From Devosia riboflavina (GTDB lineage Bacteria > Pseudomonadota > Alphaproteobacteria > Rhizobiales > Devosiaceae), in assembly GCF_000743575.1 (NCBI RefSeq), contig NZ_JQGC01000006.1, positions 124,001 through 188,000 on the forward strand: a DNA stretch of 64,000 nucleotides, given 5' to 3'. The translations under genes were made by a program, and so were the position numbers. Below are positions 9,103-16,741 of this stretch, one piece after another (positions within the stretch are counted from its first letter, which is position 1; the number at the start of each line of letters is the position of its first letter). Under the pieces are notes generated by a model, which was given only the letters and a program-made list of their open reading frames with translations, made no database searches and was not told where the DNA came from.

Positions 9103-9839
9103 AAATCAAAGCGCTTTCCCGGCTGGCGGTGCTGATCCTGCTCGGCGTCTTTCTGGCCCGACCGGATTGGTTTGGCTGGCTCTTCGCGCCACTCACCCGC
9201 AATGGCCAGGCCGCGATCTATACGCAGAATTCGCTACTCAACCTGACGCTCAATCATCTTGCCATTGTCGCCGCTGCGACATTGGCCGGGAGTATTGTCG
9301 CCATCGGTCTTGCTGTTCTCGTCACGCGCCCTGCAGGACGTGAATTTCTGCCGCTGTCCCGCACCCTTGCCAATGCCGGTCAAACCTTTCCGCCGGTCGC
9401 TGTGCTGGCCCTTGCCGTGCCGGTCCTCGGTTTTGGTACTGCTCCGACCCTCCTCGCGCTCTTTCTCTATGGGCTGCTGCCCATCTTCGAAAATGCTCTG
9501 GCCGGGCTGGCTTCGGTATCGCCCGATGTGCAGGAGGCGGCGCGCGGCACGGGTATGACCGATGGGCAAAGACTCCTGCGCGTCGAACTGCCCCTGGCGC
9601 TGCCGACGATCATCGCCGGCATCCGCATCTCGGCCATCATTTCCATGGGGACGGCGACCATTGGGTCTACTGTTGCGGCCAGTACGCTGGGCGAGACGAT
9701 TATCGCCGGCCTCATCAACAGCAACCTTGCCTTTGTGGCGCAGGGGGCGTTGGTGGTCGGCGCACTCGCCATCATCGTCAACACATCTCTTTTTGCCATC
9801 GAACGTCATTTCAGCCGCTATCGGCAGGATCAGCGATGA
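9099..9839 (+). CDS. Betaine-type ABC transporter permease (YehW/OsmW-like)
   Basis: A 246-residue membrane protein with about six helices and the EAA-type coupling loop VQEAARGTGMTDGQRLLRVE near 145-165. It overlaps the ATPase upstream and the MFS gene downstream by ATGA, which shows tight co-translation. It completes the four-gene OsmF-like importer: binding protein, long permease, ATPase, short permease. Confidence 0.85.
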   Translation: MKIKALSRLAVLILLGVFLARPDWFGWLFAPLTRNGQAAIYTQNSLLNLTLNHLAIVAAATLAGSIVAIGLAVLVTRPAGREFLPLSRTLANAGQTFPPVAVLALAVPVLGFGTAPTLLALFLYGLLPIFENALAGLASVSPDVQEAARGTGMTDGQRLLRVELPLALPTIIAGIRISAIISMGTATIGSTVAASTLGETIIAGLINSNLAFVAQGALVVGALAIIVNTSLFAIERHFSRYRQDQR

Positions 9840-11290
9840 CCAACTATTCGCCCGCCCAACGCCGCCGCATTCTCGTCGCCGCCATCGTGGCTTCTTCCAT
9901 GGGCTTTATCGATGGCTCGGTGATTTCCATCGTCACCCCGGCCATCCGCGCCAGCCTCGGTGCGAGCCTTGCCGATGTGCAGTGGGTCTCCAATGCCTAT
10001 CTCCTCACGCTGTCCTCGCTGCTGCTGCTCGGTGGCGCCGCGGGAGATCGCTTCGGGCTGCGCAATGTTTTTGCCGCAGGCATTGTGCTCTTCGTGATCG
10101 CCTCGCTGGCTTCGGCCCTTGCAGGAAATGCTGCCTTCCTGATCGCGGCGCGCGCCGTTCAGGGCATTGGTGCCGCCTTCATGGTGCCGGGTAGTCTCGC
10201 CATCATCGCCGAGGCCTATCCAAAGGACCAACGCGGTGGCGCCATAGGCACATGGGCCGCGGCCTCCTCGCTCACCACGCTTTTGGGACCGGTATTGGGC
10301 GGCGCCTTGCTGACCTGGCTGGGTGATGATAGCTGGCGCTGGGTCTTCGCTATCAATCTGCCGCTGGGAGCACTGGCCTTGGCGCTCCTCTTGGGCATGC
10401 CGGTCCAAGCTAACCTCGCGCGTAAGCCACTCGATTTCTTCGGTGCCGCGCTGGCGACCGTGACCCTGTTGCTTATCTCCTGGGCCTTCATCGATGCATC
10501 TAGCTGGTTCTGGGCATATCTGGGCGCCGGCCTTGCAATGCTTGCTGTCTTCCTCGTTTGGGAAGCCAGGGCCACGGCGCCCATGCTGCCGCTCGCTCTC
10601 TTTGCCGATGTCCGATTTTCAGGGGCACAGGCTGTTACCTTTCTCATCTATTTTGGTCTCTCCGCGGTCCTCTTCTATCTGCCCATGGTGATGATTGCCG
10701 GATGGCGCATATCGCCGGCCGAAGTGGCCATCGCTATGCTGCCATTCGGCATAGCGCTCACGGTGCTCTCGCCGCCGGCTGGCAAGCTGACGGACCGGTT
10801 CGGGCCCGGACCGGTAATCGCGACAGGTGGTCTGTTGGTCATGCTCTGCTTTATCGGCTTGGGTCTCACCGCGCATTTGCACCAGGTCTGGCTGGGCATC
10901 GCGCCGCTGATGACCTTGTTCGGCATCGGCATGAGCGCTATAGCCGGGCCGATCTCGACCGCGGTGATGGGATCGGTCGAGGATGGAGAAACCGGAACGG
11001 CGTCCGCCATCAATAATGCCGTCGCCCGCATTGCAGGCCTCGTTGCCATCGCGGCCATGGGTGGTCTCGCACTTGCCGTCTTCAAGCTCAACGCCCCGCC
11101 GGAGGCCGTTGCCTTTGGTATCGTCGACGACGCCGCGACCCCCGGCGCAATCGAAACAGCGCGTGTCTCCGCGACAGACCACGCCTTTGCCGCCATCTGC
11201 TACGCGACGGCCGTCCTCGCCGCGATCGGAACGGTCCTGAGCTGGACCACCTTGCAGAATCATCGCCATGTGGCGTCGGGCAAGGCGTAG
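9836..11290 (+). CDS. MFS transporter, DHA2 (EmrB/QacA) family
   Basis: A 484-residue protein with about 14 membrane segments. Motif A (GGAAGDRFGLRNVF near residues 61-74) and motif C-like AASSLTTLLGPVLGGAL near 142-158 mark a drug:H+ antiporter of the 14-TM family. It is translationally coupled to the last ABC gene, so an exporter is made together with a betaine-type importer, a desaturase and a PhnD-like protein. One reading is export of the product made from the imported compound; this is inference. Confidence 0.83.
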   Translation: MTNYSPAQRRRILVAAIVASSMGFIDGSVISIVTPAIRASLGASLADVQWVSNAYLLTLSSLLLLGGAAGDRFGLRNVFAAGIVLFVIASLASALAGNAAFLIAARAVQGIGAAFMVPGSLAIIAEAYPKDQRGGAIGTWAAASSLTTLLGPVLGGALLTWLGDDSWRWVFAINLPLGALALALLLGMPVQANLARKPLDFFGAALATVTLLLISWAFIDASSWFWAYLGAGLAMLAVFLVWEARATAPMLPLALFADVRFSGAQAVTFLIYFGLSAVLFYLPMVMIAGWRISPAEVAIAMLPFGIALTVLSPPAGKLTDRFGPGPVIATGGLLVMLCFIGLGLTAHLHQVWLGIAPLMTLFGIGMSAIAGPISTAVMGSVEDGETGTASAINNAVARIAGLVAIAAMGGLALAVFKLNAPPEAVAFGIVDDAATPGAIETARVSATDHAFAAICYATAVLAAIGTVLSWTTLQNHRHVASGKA

Positions 11291-11340
11291 CGGCAGGCTG
11301 TTCAGGCTGCGCCCAGCCATGCGGCGGAGACAGTTATCGA

Positions 11341-12273
11341 ATGGTGCCTATCGACGTGAGGTCAAAACAGGACGTGGTAGCAACTGACATTCGGCTTGGC
11401 GCTGGCGCCTGGTCGAGTTTGATTTCGCCTTTTGGCGCAGAGCTGACGTCGTTGCGCCACGACGAAGCCGGTGAATTTATCTGGCAAGCGGGTGATGATA
11501 GCTGGCGGCGGCAGGCGCCGTTGTTGTTCCCGACCATAGGCCGATATCCCGACGGCCTGGTTCGCATAGGGAGTGCGGCGCTAGCCTTGCCTCCACATGG
11601 TTTTGCGCCGGTTCGCTCCTTTACGGTTCTAGAACAGCACGAAGCCAGTTGCCGGATGGAATTGGTCGACGACGACGAGACCCGGGCGCTCTATCCCTTT
11701 GCGTTTCGATTGACGGTTGATTTCGTGCTCGGTGCGGACGGGCTCGATATGACGATCGAGGTACATAACCCCTCGGCCGATACGGTGCTTCCTTTCATGC
11801 TTGGCGGTCATCCCGGCTTTGTCTGGCCTTTGCCCGGAGCAGGGGAAGCAGAGGCGCATCGGCTCTGGTTTTCCGAAACAGAGCAATCGCAAATGGTGGT
11901 ACTTGCCGGGGCGGCGGACGCTGGCGATCGGACCTTTAGCTTCGATGGTCGCGTGGCCGAGCCCGCCAAGATGGATTTTTTCGGCCTCACGCATGCCCTG
12001 TCGCCGGTGCGGAGCGACAGGGTGACCTTCGGCACCGAAGCGGTGCATGTTGCGCTCTCCTATGAAGGCTTTGCCAATCTCGCCATCTGGCGGCGGGACA
12101 CCGCGCCCTTCCTCTGCCTCGAACCTTGGACCAACCTGCCGATCGCTGTGGACAGGCCGACACAATTTGCCGATCTACCCGATATCGAGAGACTGGAGCC
12201 TGGCCGGAGCCGGCGCTTTTCTATGCGAATTGCGCCGGGCGGGACAAAGCTCGGTGGAGCGCCGCAAAGCTAA
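11341..12273 (+). CDS. Aldose 1-epimerase family protein
   Basis: A 310-residue protein of the galactose-mutarotase fold. It resembles the LacX/YihR-type branch: SPFGAELTSLRHDEAGEFIW near residues 27-46, LFPTIGRYPDG near 61-71, PPHGFAPVRSF with the active-site His near 83, MLGGHPGFVWPL with the second His near 155, and LCLEPWTNLP with the catalytic Glu near 261. It interconverts sugar anomers before oxidation or phosphorylation in the cytoplasm. Its last 53 bases overlap the convergent DgoK-type gene. It probably belongs with the sugar-acid locus to the right. Confidence 0.82.
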   Translation: MVPIDVRSKQDVVATDIRLGAGAWSSLISPFGAELTSLRHDEAGEFIWQAGDDSWRRQAPLLFPTIGRYPDGLVRIGSAALALPPHGFAPVRSFTVLEQHEASCRMELVDDDETRALYPFAFRLTVDFVLGADGLDMTIEVHNPSADTVLPFMLGGHPGFVWPLPGAGEAEAHRLWFSETEQSQMVVLAGAADAGDRTFSFDGRVAEPAKMDFFGLTHALSPVRSDRVTFGTEAVHVALSYEGFANLAIWRRDTAPFLCLEPWTNLPIAVDRPTQFADLPDIERLEPGRSRRFSMRIAPGGTKLGGAPQS

Positions 12274-13126
12274 AAGCGGCCGAAGCTTGCTTTGAAAGGG
12301 CCGGGATGCCGCGCTGGTTGAGGGCTGCAAGGTAGTGTTTGGCTTCCGGGCTTTCGCCGAGAACGAGTACCGGTCCGGTGCGTAGCGACCATTCCGCTTC
12401 AGCCTCAGCGATTTCGGCACCCGCCATAAGCCCGGCGATGTAGCCGGCAATGTCCTCGGCCGGCATACGGTCGAAAAGGACCAGGCTGCGTGCCGAAAAG
12501 AGGCGCCGCAGCGGACCGCCGGGCAGAGCATCTTCCCAGGCTGCGGCGAGACCGCGGCCGAAACCGGCGTCGGTGACAACCGCGTCGGCCGGAATCAGCC
12601 GGCTGATGAGGGAATCGCGGCTGAGCAGCTTTGCCGTCTCGCCACCCATATAGGTCCCGAGCCGCATGATGCGTCCGGCCTCAACCGACACATATTTGGT
12701 GTGAAGGCCCGGAAGAATAACGGTCGCGCTGGCATGGTCGGAGGCGGCCGCGAAGACGCGGATTTCTTCGCCGCGCATGACGTCGGGCAGGGCGCCGATC
12801 GACGCGATACCTGGCAGGAACAGAAGCGGCAAGACCCCCTCTGAGCGTGCAACGGCGGTTTTGGCAAGGTCGCCGAGACTGGCGGGCGTTTCGACAAATC
12901 CGGTTTCCACCCAGCCGCCTCGTCCGGTGATCATGCCGGAGAAATAGGTGGCCGATGCTTCATTCCGCCAGACCTCAGGAACCAGCTCCAGGAAGGTTTC
13001 GGCGAAGCGGCGGTCGCGGACCGCAGTGGTACCCATCCCCTTTTTCAGGTCGGCGAGGACCGTCCCACTCTCGTCAATCAAGGACGCCTCGAAGGCCTGC
13101 GACGTCCATTCCACGCCGATCAACAT
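12221..13126 (-). CDS. dgoK: 2-dehydro-3-deoxygalactonokinase (DgoK family)
   Basis: The start is set at 13126 (MLIGVEWTSQ), preceded by GGAGCAAAA on the minus strand; the longer frame has no ribosome site. The 301-residue protein fits DgoK: an N-terminal phosphate-binding strand, SGMITGRGGWVETGFVETPAS near 65-85, LFLPGIASIGALPDVMRGEE near 105-125, and LPGLHTKYVSVEAGRI with TYMGGETAKLL near 142-175. DgoK phosphorylates 2-keto-3-deoxy-galactonate (KDGal) before aldol cleavage. It is divergent from the DHDPS-family gene, with a palindromic operator between. The exact hexonate is not fixed by sequence. Overlaps the aldose epimerase tail to tail. Confidence 0.8.
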   Translation of the reverse strand: MLIGVEWTSQAFEASLIDESGTVLADLKKGMGTTAVRDRRFAETFLELVPEVWRNEASATYFSGMITGRGGWVETGFVETPASLGDLAKTAVARSEGVLPLLFLPGIASIGALPDVMRGEEIRVFAAASDHASATVILPGLHTKYVSVEAGRIMRLGTYMGGETAKLLSRDSLISRLIPADAVVTDAGFGRGLAAAWEDALPGGPLRRLFSARSLVLFDRMPAEDIAGYIAGLMAGAEIAEAEAEWSLRTGPVLVLGESPEAKHYLAALNQRGIPALSKQASAAFSFAALHRALSRPAQFA

Positions 13127-13236
13127 TTTTGCTCCTCCAAATTTCTCTATCTTTTCAAACGCTTCGCTCGGTACGGCGCGCCTTGGGCCGTGCATTTTGT
13201 CCTGAGCACACTTGACCCCTATCACATCCTATGTTC

Positions 13237-13277
13237 ATAGTTCCATATCAAAGAATATAGTTCCAACATATGGAACT
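13237..13277. promoter_or_regulatory. Operator region with inverted and direct repeats between dgoK and the DHDPS-family gene
   Basis: AGTTCCA-N5-TGGAACT (13259-13277) is a perfect 7-base inverted repeat. The left arm with two flanking bases, ATAGTTCCA, recurs as a direct repeat at 13237-13245. The site lies in an AT-rich divergent promoter region and ends 20 bases before ATG 13298. Dyads of this kind (TTCC/GGAA arms) fit IclR-family binding, and an IclR-type fusion protein is encoded at 21005 in the same locus; that pairing is inference. Confidence 0.6.
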
Positions 13278-13297
13278 TGATTGGAGGGCGATCGATT

Positions 13298-14227
13298 ATG
13301 TTGTTCGGAGTGCTGCCGGTCTTGCCGACACCGTTTGACGCGGGAGGGTCCGTGGATGTTGCTGCCATGGCGCGTGTCACGGAATTTGCGTTGGAAGCCG
13401 GTGCCGACGGAGTGGTGTTTCCGGGCGTGGCAAGCGAGTTCGATCATCTCAACCCTGCGGAGCGCGAGCTTCTGGTTGGTGTTGTCGGTCGGACCCTTGG
13501 TGGCCGGAAGCCCTTCGTGGTCGGGGCCAGCGCGGCAACACCGGCCGAGGTCATTGCCTTCTGCCGGGCGGGCAAGGCGGCGGGCGCTTCGGCGGCCATG
13601 GTCATGGCGCCAGCCAGCGTCGGCGGCGACACCGAAAAGCTCATCGCCTTCTTCACAGCCGTGGCCGAAGGCGCGGGGATCGACATCATCCTCCAGAACG
13701 CGCCTGCGCCGATCGGCTCGGGGCTGACGGTCGAGGCGATTGCCGCCGTGGCGCAGGCGGTGCCTTCCATTCGCTTCGTCAAGGAAGAGACCTTGCCGTC
13801 CGGACCCAAGATCACCGCGCTGATCGCGGCGGCCGGAGACAGTCTCGACGGCGTCATGGGCGGGGGCGGTTCACGCTATGTCTATGACGAGCTTGAGCGC
13901 GGCGCCGTGGCGCTGATGCCCGCCGTGGAAATCGCCGACATCCATGCAGCGCTCTTTGCTGCCTATCGCTCCGGCGATTTGGCTGAGGCGCGCGAACTCT
14001 ATGTCCGCTCGCTGCCGATCCTTCTGGTGCAAATGATTTATCGCATGCGCCTGACCAAGGAGACGCTGGTGCGCCGGGGCGTGTTTTCCTCGGCCGCGGT
14101 GCGGGCACCTCTACCCAATTTCGACGCGATTGGCCTCGCCGAGATCGACATGATGCTGGAAGAACTGGCCGATCTTCTGACAGTTGGGCACGACGAAACC
14201 AAGCGTGCTGCAGGAGATGCGCGATGA
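13298..14227 (+). CDS. DHDPS/NAL-superfamily lyase lacking the usual catalytic Tyr
   Basis: ATG 13298 follows GGAGG at 13283-13287. The 309-residue protein has the DapA-type barrel with Schiff-base Lys162 (RFVKEE). Two class signatures are altered. The GTTGE motif reads GVASE (residues 43-47), and the catalytic Tyr of the YNxP motif is Gln133 (LQNAPAP). Family members cleave or dehydrate 2-keto-3-deoxy sugar acids; because this position normally holds the proton-relay Tyr, the reaction may differ from plain KDG aldolase. It overlaps the next gene by ATGA, placing it with the enolase-superfamily dehydratase, and probably acts on that enzyme's product. Confidence 0.78.
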   Translation: MLFGVLPVLPTPFDAGGSVDVAAMARVTEFALEAGADGVVFPGVASEFDHLNPAERELLVGVVGRTLGGRKPFVVGASAATPAEVIAFCRAGKAAGASAAMVMAPASVGGDTEKLIAFFTAVAEGAGIDIILQNAPAPIGSGLTVEAIAAVAQAVPSIRFVKEETLPSGPKITALIAAAGDSLDGVMGGGGSRYVYDELERGAVALMPAVEIADIHAALFAAYRSGDLAEARELYVRSLPILLVQMIYRMRLTKETLVRRGVFSSAAVRAPLPNFDAIGLAEIDMMLEELADLLTVGHDETKRAAGDAR

Positions 14228-15393
14228 CCAGCCGGATCAAGTCGGTAGAGAGCTTTACCATCCAGATCGCCCGCCAGGATGAACCCTATCTCGGCGGTCC
14301 GAAGCCCGGCGAAAGCGTCAATGATGCCGGCTATTTCGTGCGCGGCGGCAATCGGACCGTCTATCCCACCAAGGACCGGACGGTCATCTGCCGCATCGAA
14401 ACAGTCGATGGCACGGTGGGCTGGGGCGAGACCTATGGCATCGTCGCGCCTGGCGCGGTGCGCGCCATTATCGACGACCTGCTCGCCGGCTTCGTCATCG
14501 GCCGAGACCCCTTCGACGTCACGGTGATCTACGAAGATCTCTATGACCTGATGCGCGTGCGCGGCCATGATGGTGGCTACTATCACGATGCGCTGGCAGC
14601 GGTGGATATCGCGCTCTGGGACATCTGCGGCAAGCTGCGCAATGCACCGGTCGCTAAGCTTCTCGGCGGTGTCCGGCACACCGAAATCCCGGCCTACGTT
14701 TCGGGCATTCCCGGCCCGAGCCTCGAAGCGCGGGCGGCCTTCGCCAAGTCTTGGCTCGACCAGGGATTTACCCAGTTCAAGTTCGCCTCTCCCCATGCCG
14801 ACGATGGTGTGGTCGCCGAATTCCGGGCGCTGCGCGAGGCCCTGGGACCCCAGGCCATGATCGCAGCGGACCTCCACTGGACGCTGACCGACGTCGAGAC
14901 GGTGGCCCTGGCGCATAAATGCCTGCCCTACGATCCATGGTTCCTCGAAGCAGTGTGCAAGCCGGAAGATGTCGACGGCATCGCTCGTGCTGCCGAGCAT
15001 TCGCCGGTGCCGATCGCGGCGGGCGAAGAATGGCGCAATGTCTTTGACGTCCGCCGCCGCCTGGAAGCGGGGCCGCTGGCAATCGTCCAGCCGGAAATGG
15101 GCCATACCGGTATCACGGCCTTTTATCGCATGGGGCTCGTGGCCCAGTCGCACCATCGCGCCGTCATTCCCCACGCCACCATCGGCACCGGGATTTTCCT
15201 CGCCGCGAGCCTGCAGGTCAGCGCCGCGCTCCAGAACGTGCGCGCACATGAATTCCAGCACTCGGTGATGGCTCGTAACGAGCCCTATATCGCCAGCGCC
15301 CTGGAAGTGAAGCAAGGGCACTACATCGTGCCCGACAAACCGGGCATCGGGGCCGAACCGTCGGCCCAGGCCCTTGAGACAATGGTCAAATAG
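14224..15393 (+). CDS. Mandelate racemase/muconate lactonizing (enolase superfamily) sugar-acid dehydratase or cycloisomerase
   Basis: A 389-residue enolase-superfamily enzyme. The capping domain covers about 1-140 and the barrel follows. Metal ligands are Asp216 (AADLHW), Glu242 (FLEAV) and Glu268 (AGEEW); Lys186 (QFKFASPH) and His317 (IPHATIG) are the likely acid/base pair. The usual KxK motif keeps only one Lys. Members convert sugar acids to 2-keto-3-deoxy acids or cycloisomerize anhydro sugars. The link to DgoK, a DHDPS-family lyase and an SMP-30 lactonase favours an aldonate dehydratase; the AHG-cycloisomerase function is an alternative I cannot exclude. Confidence 0.8.
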   Translation: MTSRIKSVESFTIQIARQDEPYLGGPKPGESVNDAGYFVRGGNRTVYPTKDRTVICRIETVDGTVGWGETYGIVAPGAVRAIIDDLLAGFVIGRDPFDVTVIYEDLYDLMRVRGHDGGYYHDALAAVDIALWDICGKLRNAPVAKLLGGVRHTEIPAYVSGIPGPSLEARAAFAKSWLDQGFTQFKFASPHADDGVVAEFRALREALGPQAMIAADLHWTLTDVETVALAHKCLPYDPWFLEAVCKPEDVDGIARAAEHSPVPIAAGEEWRNVFDVRRRLEAGPLAIVQPEMGHTGITAFYRMGLVAQSHHRAVIPHATIGTGIFLAASLQVSAALQNVRAHEFQHSVMARNEPYIASALEVKQGHYIVPDKPGIGAEPSAQALETMVK

Positions 15394-15414
15394 TTCGCTT
15401 TGGGAGGAGAAAAC

Positions 15415-16677
15415 ATGAAGCTGACCAAGACCCTGACCAGCCTTTTGCTGGCCGGAACCATGATGTTGCCGGGCGCTGCCATGGCCGAAACGACCCTGAA
15501 TTTCGTCTCCTGGCAGGTGGGCGAAAAAGGCTATGGTGACTGGTGGAACGCCGTGATCGCCGAGTTCGAAGCGACCCATCCGGATGTGAAGATCGACTTC
15601 ACCCTGGTGCCGCGCGATGGCTATACCGATGCCATGATCACGCAGTTCGCCGCCGGCGCGCCGCCCGATATCGTGCACCTGACCTCGTTCGAATATCAGA
15701 CCTTTGCCGACAATGGCTGGCTCGAAGATCTCGGCCCCTGGATCGAAAAGTCCGGCATGGATCTCGATGGCTGGGCCGGGCAGGGCGCCTGCGTGTGGAA
15801 GGGCACCACCAACTGCATCATGCTGCTCTATTTCGGGTACATCATGGCCTATAATGAGCAATTGCTCGAAGAAGGCGGTGTGGCCGTTCCGACCACCTGG
15901 GACGAGTATCTGGCAGCGGCCCGCGCCACGACGTTCGACCGCGATGGCGACGGCATCAAGGACGTCTATGGTACCGGTGTGCATCTGGCGACGGCCAATT
16001 CGAGCTATACCAATGACGTGCTGATCTACGTGCTTTCGGCTGGCGGTCGCTGGACCAATAAGGACGGCCAGGTGACCATCAACACGCCCGAAACCATCGA
16101 GGGCATCAACCGCTGGCGCACCATTGTCGAGGAAGAGCTGACCCCCATGGGCATGGTGGGTGGCGATATCGACCAGTTGTTCATGGAAGGCAAGGTTGCC
16201 CTGCGCATCCAGGGCCCCTGGATCAACGGCTTCGTGCAGCGCGCCGAGCCGGGCATCAAGGAACACCTCAAATATGCCGCTTCGCCCCTGCAGCCGCCGC
16301 TGGGCGGTTCATCCAACGTGATCACGCTGGCTTCGGAAACGCCGCAGGAAAAGAAGGAACTGGCCTGGGAATTCATCCAGCTCGCCACGAGCCAGAAATT
16401 CCAGGAGCTCTATTCCGAACTCGGCGCTTCGCCCGCACCGCGCCCCGGTGCGGTGAATGAAGCCGCCTTCGCCGCAGTGCCGCATATGCAATTGCTGATC
16501 GACGCCACCAATGCCGCATCGGCTGCCGGGGTCGACCGCATCCCGACCGGCCTCGAAGCCCAGAATAATGAGTTCGCCAAGGTTGCAGCCGAAGAGTTCC
16601 AGCGCATGCTGATCGAGAAACTGCCGACTGAGGAAACGGCAGCCGCGATCCAGGCCGAAGCGGAAATGCTGCAGTAA
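15415..16677 (+). CDS. CUT1-family sugar ABC substrate-binding protein (copy 1)
   Basis: ATG 15415 follows GGGAGGAG. A signal peptide (residues 1-24, cleavage after AMA) leads into a 420-residue family-1 solute-binding protein. Conserved features are FVSWQVG at the first strand, GAPPDIVHL near 81-89, a possible disulphide pair Cys126/Cys134, a calcium-loop-like DRDGDGIKD at 175-183, and FMEGKVALRIQGPW in the second lobe. A strong hairpin follows the stop and a second, paralogous binding protein comes next. It delivers a sugar or sugar derivative to the permeases at 18043 and 19016. The ligand is unknown. Confidence 0.86.
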   Translation: MKLTKTLTSLLLAGTMMLPGAAMAETTLNFVSWQVGEKGYGDWWNAVIAEFEATHPDVKIDFTLVPRDGYTDAMITQFAAGAPPDIVHLTSFEYQTFADNGWLEDLGPWIEKSGMDLDGWAGQGACVWKGTTNCIMLLYFGYIMAYNEQLLEEGGVAVPTTWDEYLAAARATTFDRDGDGIKDVYGTGVHLATANSSYTNDVLIYVLSAGGRWTNKDGQVTINTPETIEGINRWRTIVEEELTPMGMVGGDIDQLFMEGKVALRIQGPWINGFVQRAEPGIKEHLKYAASPLQPPLGGSSNVITLASETPQEKKELAWEFIQLATSQKFQELYSELGASPAPRPGAVNEAAFAAVPHMQLLIDATNAASAAGVDRIPTGLEAQNNEFAKVAAEEFQRMLIEKLPTEETAAAIQAEAEMLQ

Positions 16678-16683
16678 AATCGG

Positions 16684-16707
16684 CCGCGCCCGGTTGGCCG
16701 GGCGCGG
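16684..16707 (+). terminator. Intercistronic hairpin after the first binding-protein gene
   Basis: CCGCGCCCGG-TTGG-CCGGGCGCGG is a perfect 10-base stem with a 4-base loop, 7 bases after the stop. The following bases are TTCCACTT, not a clean U tract. It is more likely an mRNA-stabilising or partial termination element that raises binding-protein output than a full terminator. Confidence 0.7.
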
Positions 16708-16741
16708 TTCCACTTCAGGCATGATCCGGAGGAGGGATCCA

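Noticed and set aside
14038-16266. 742-codon minus-strand frame across three plus-strand genes
   Set aside because: Rich in His, Arg and Gly as expected for antisense of high-GC genes; crosses gene borders of a coherent operon.
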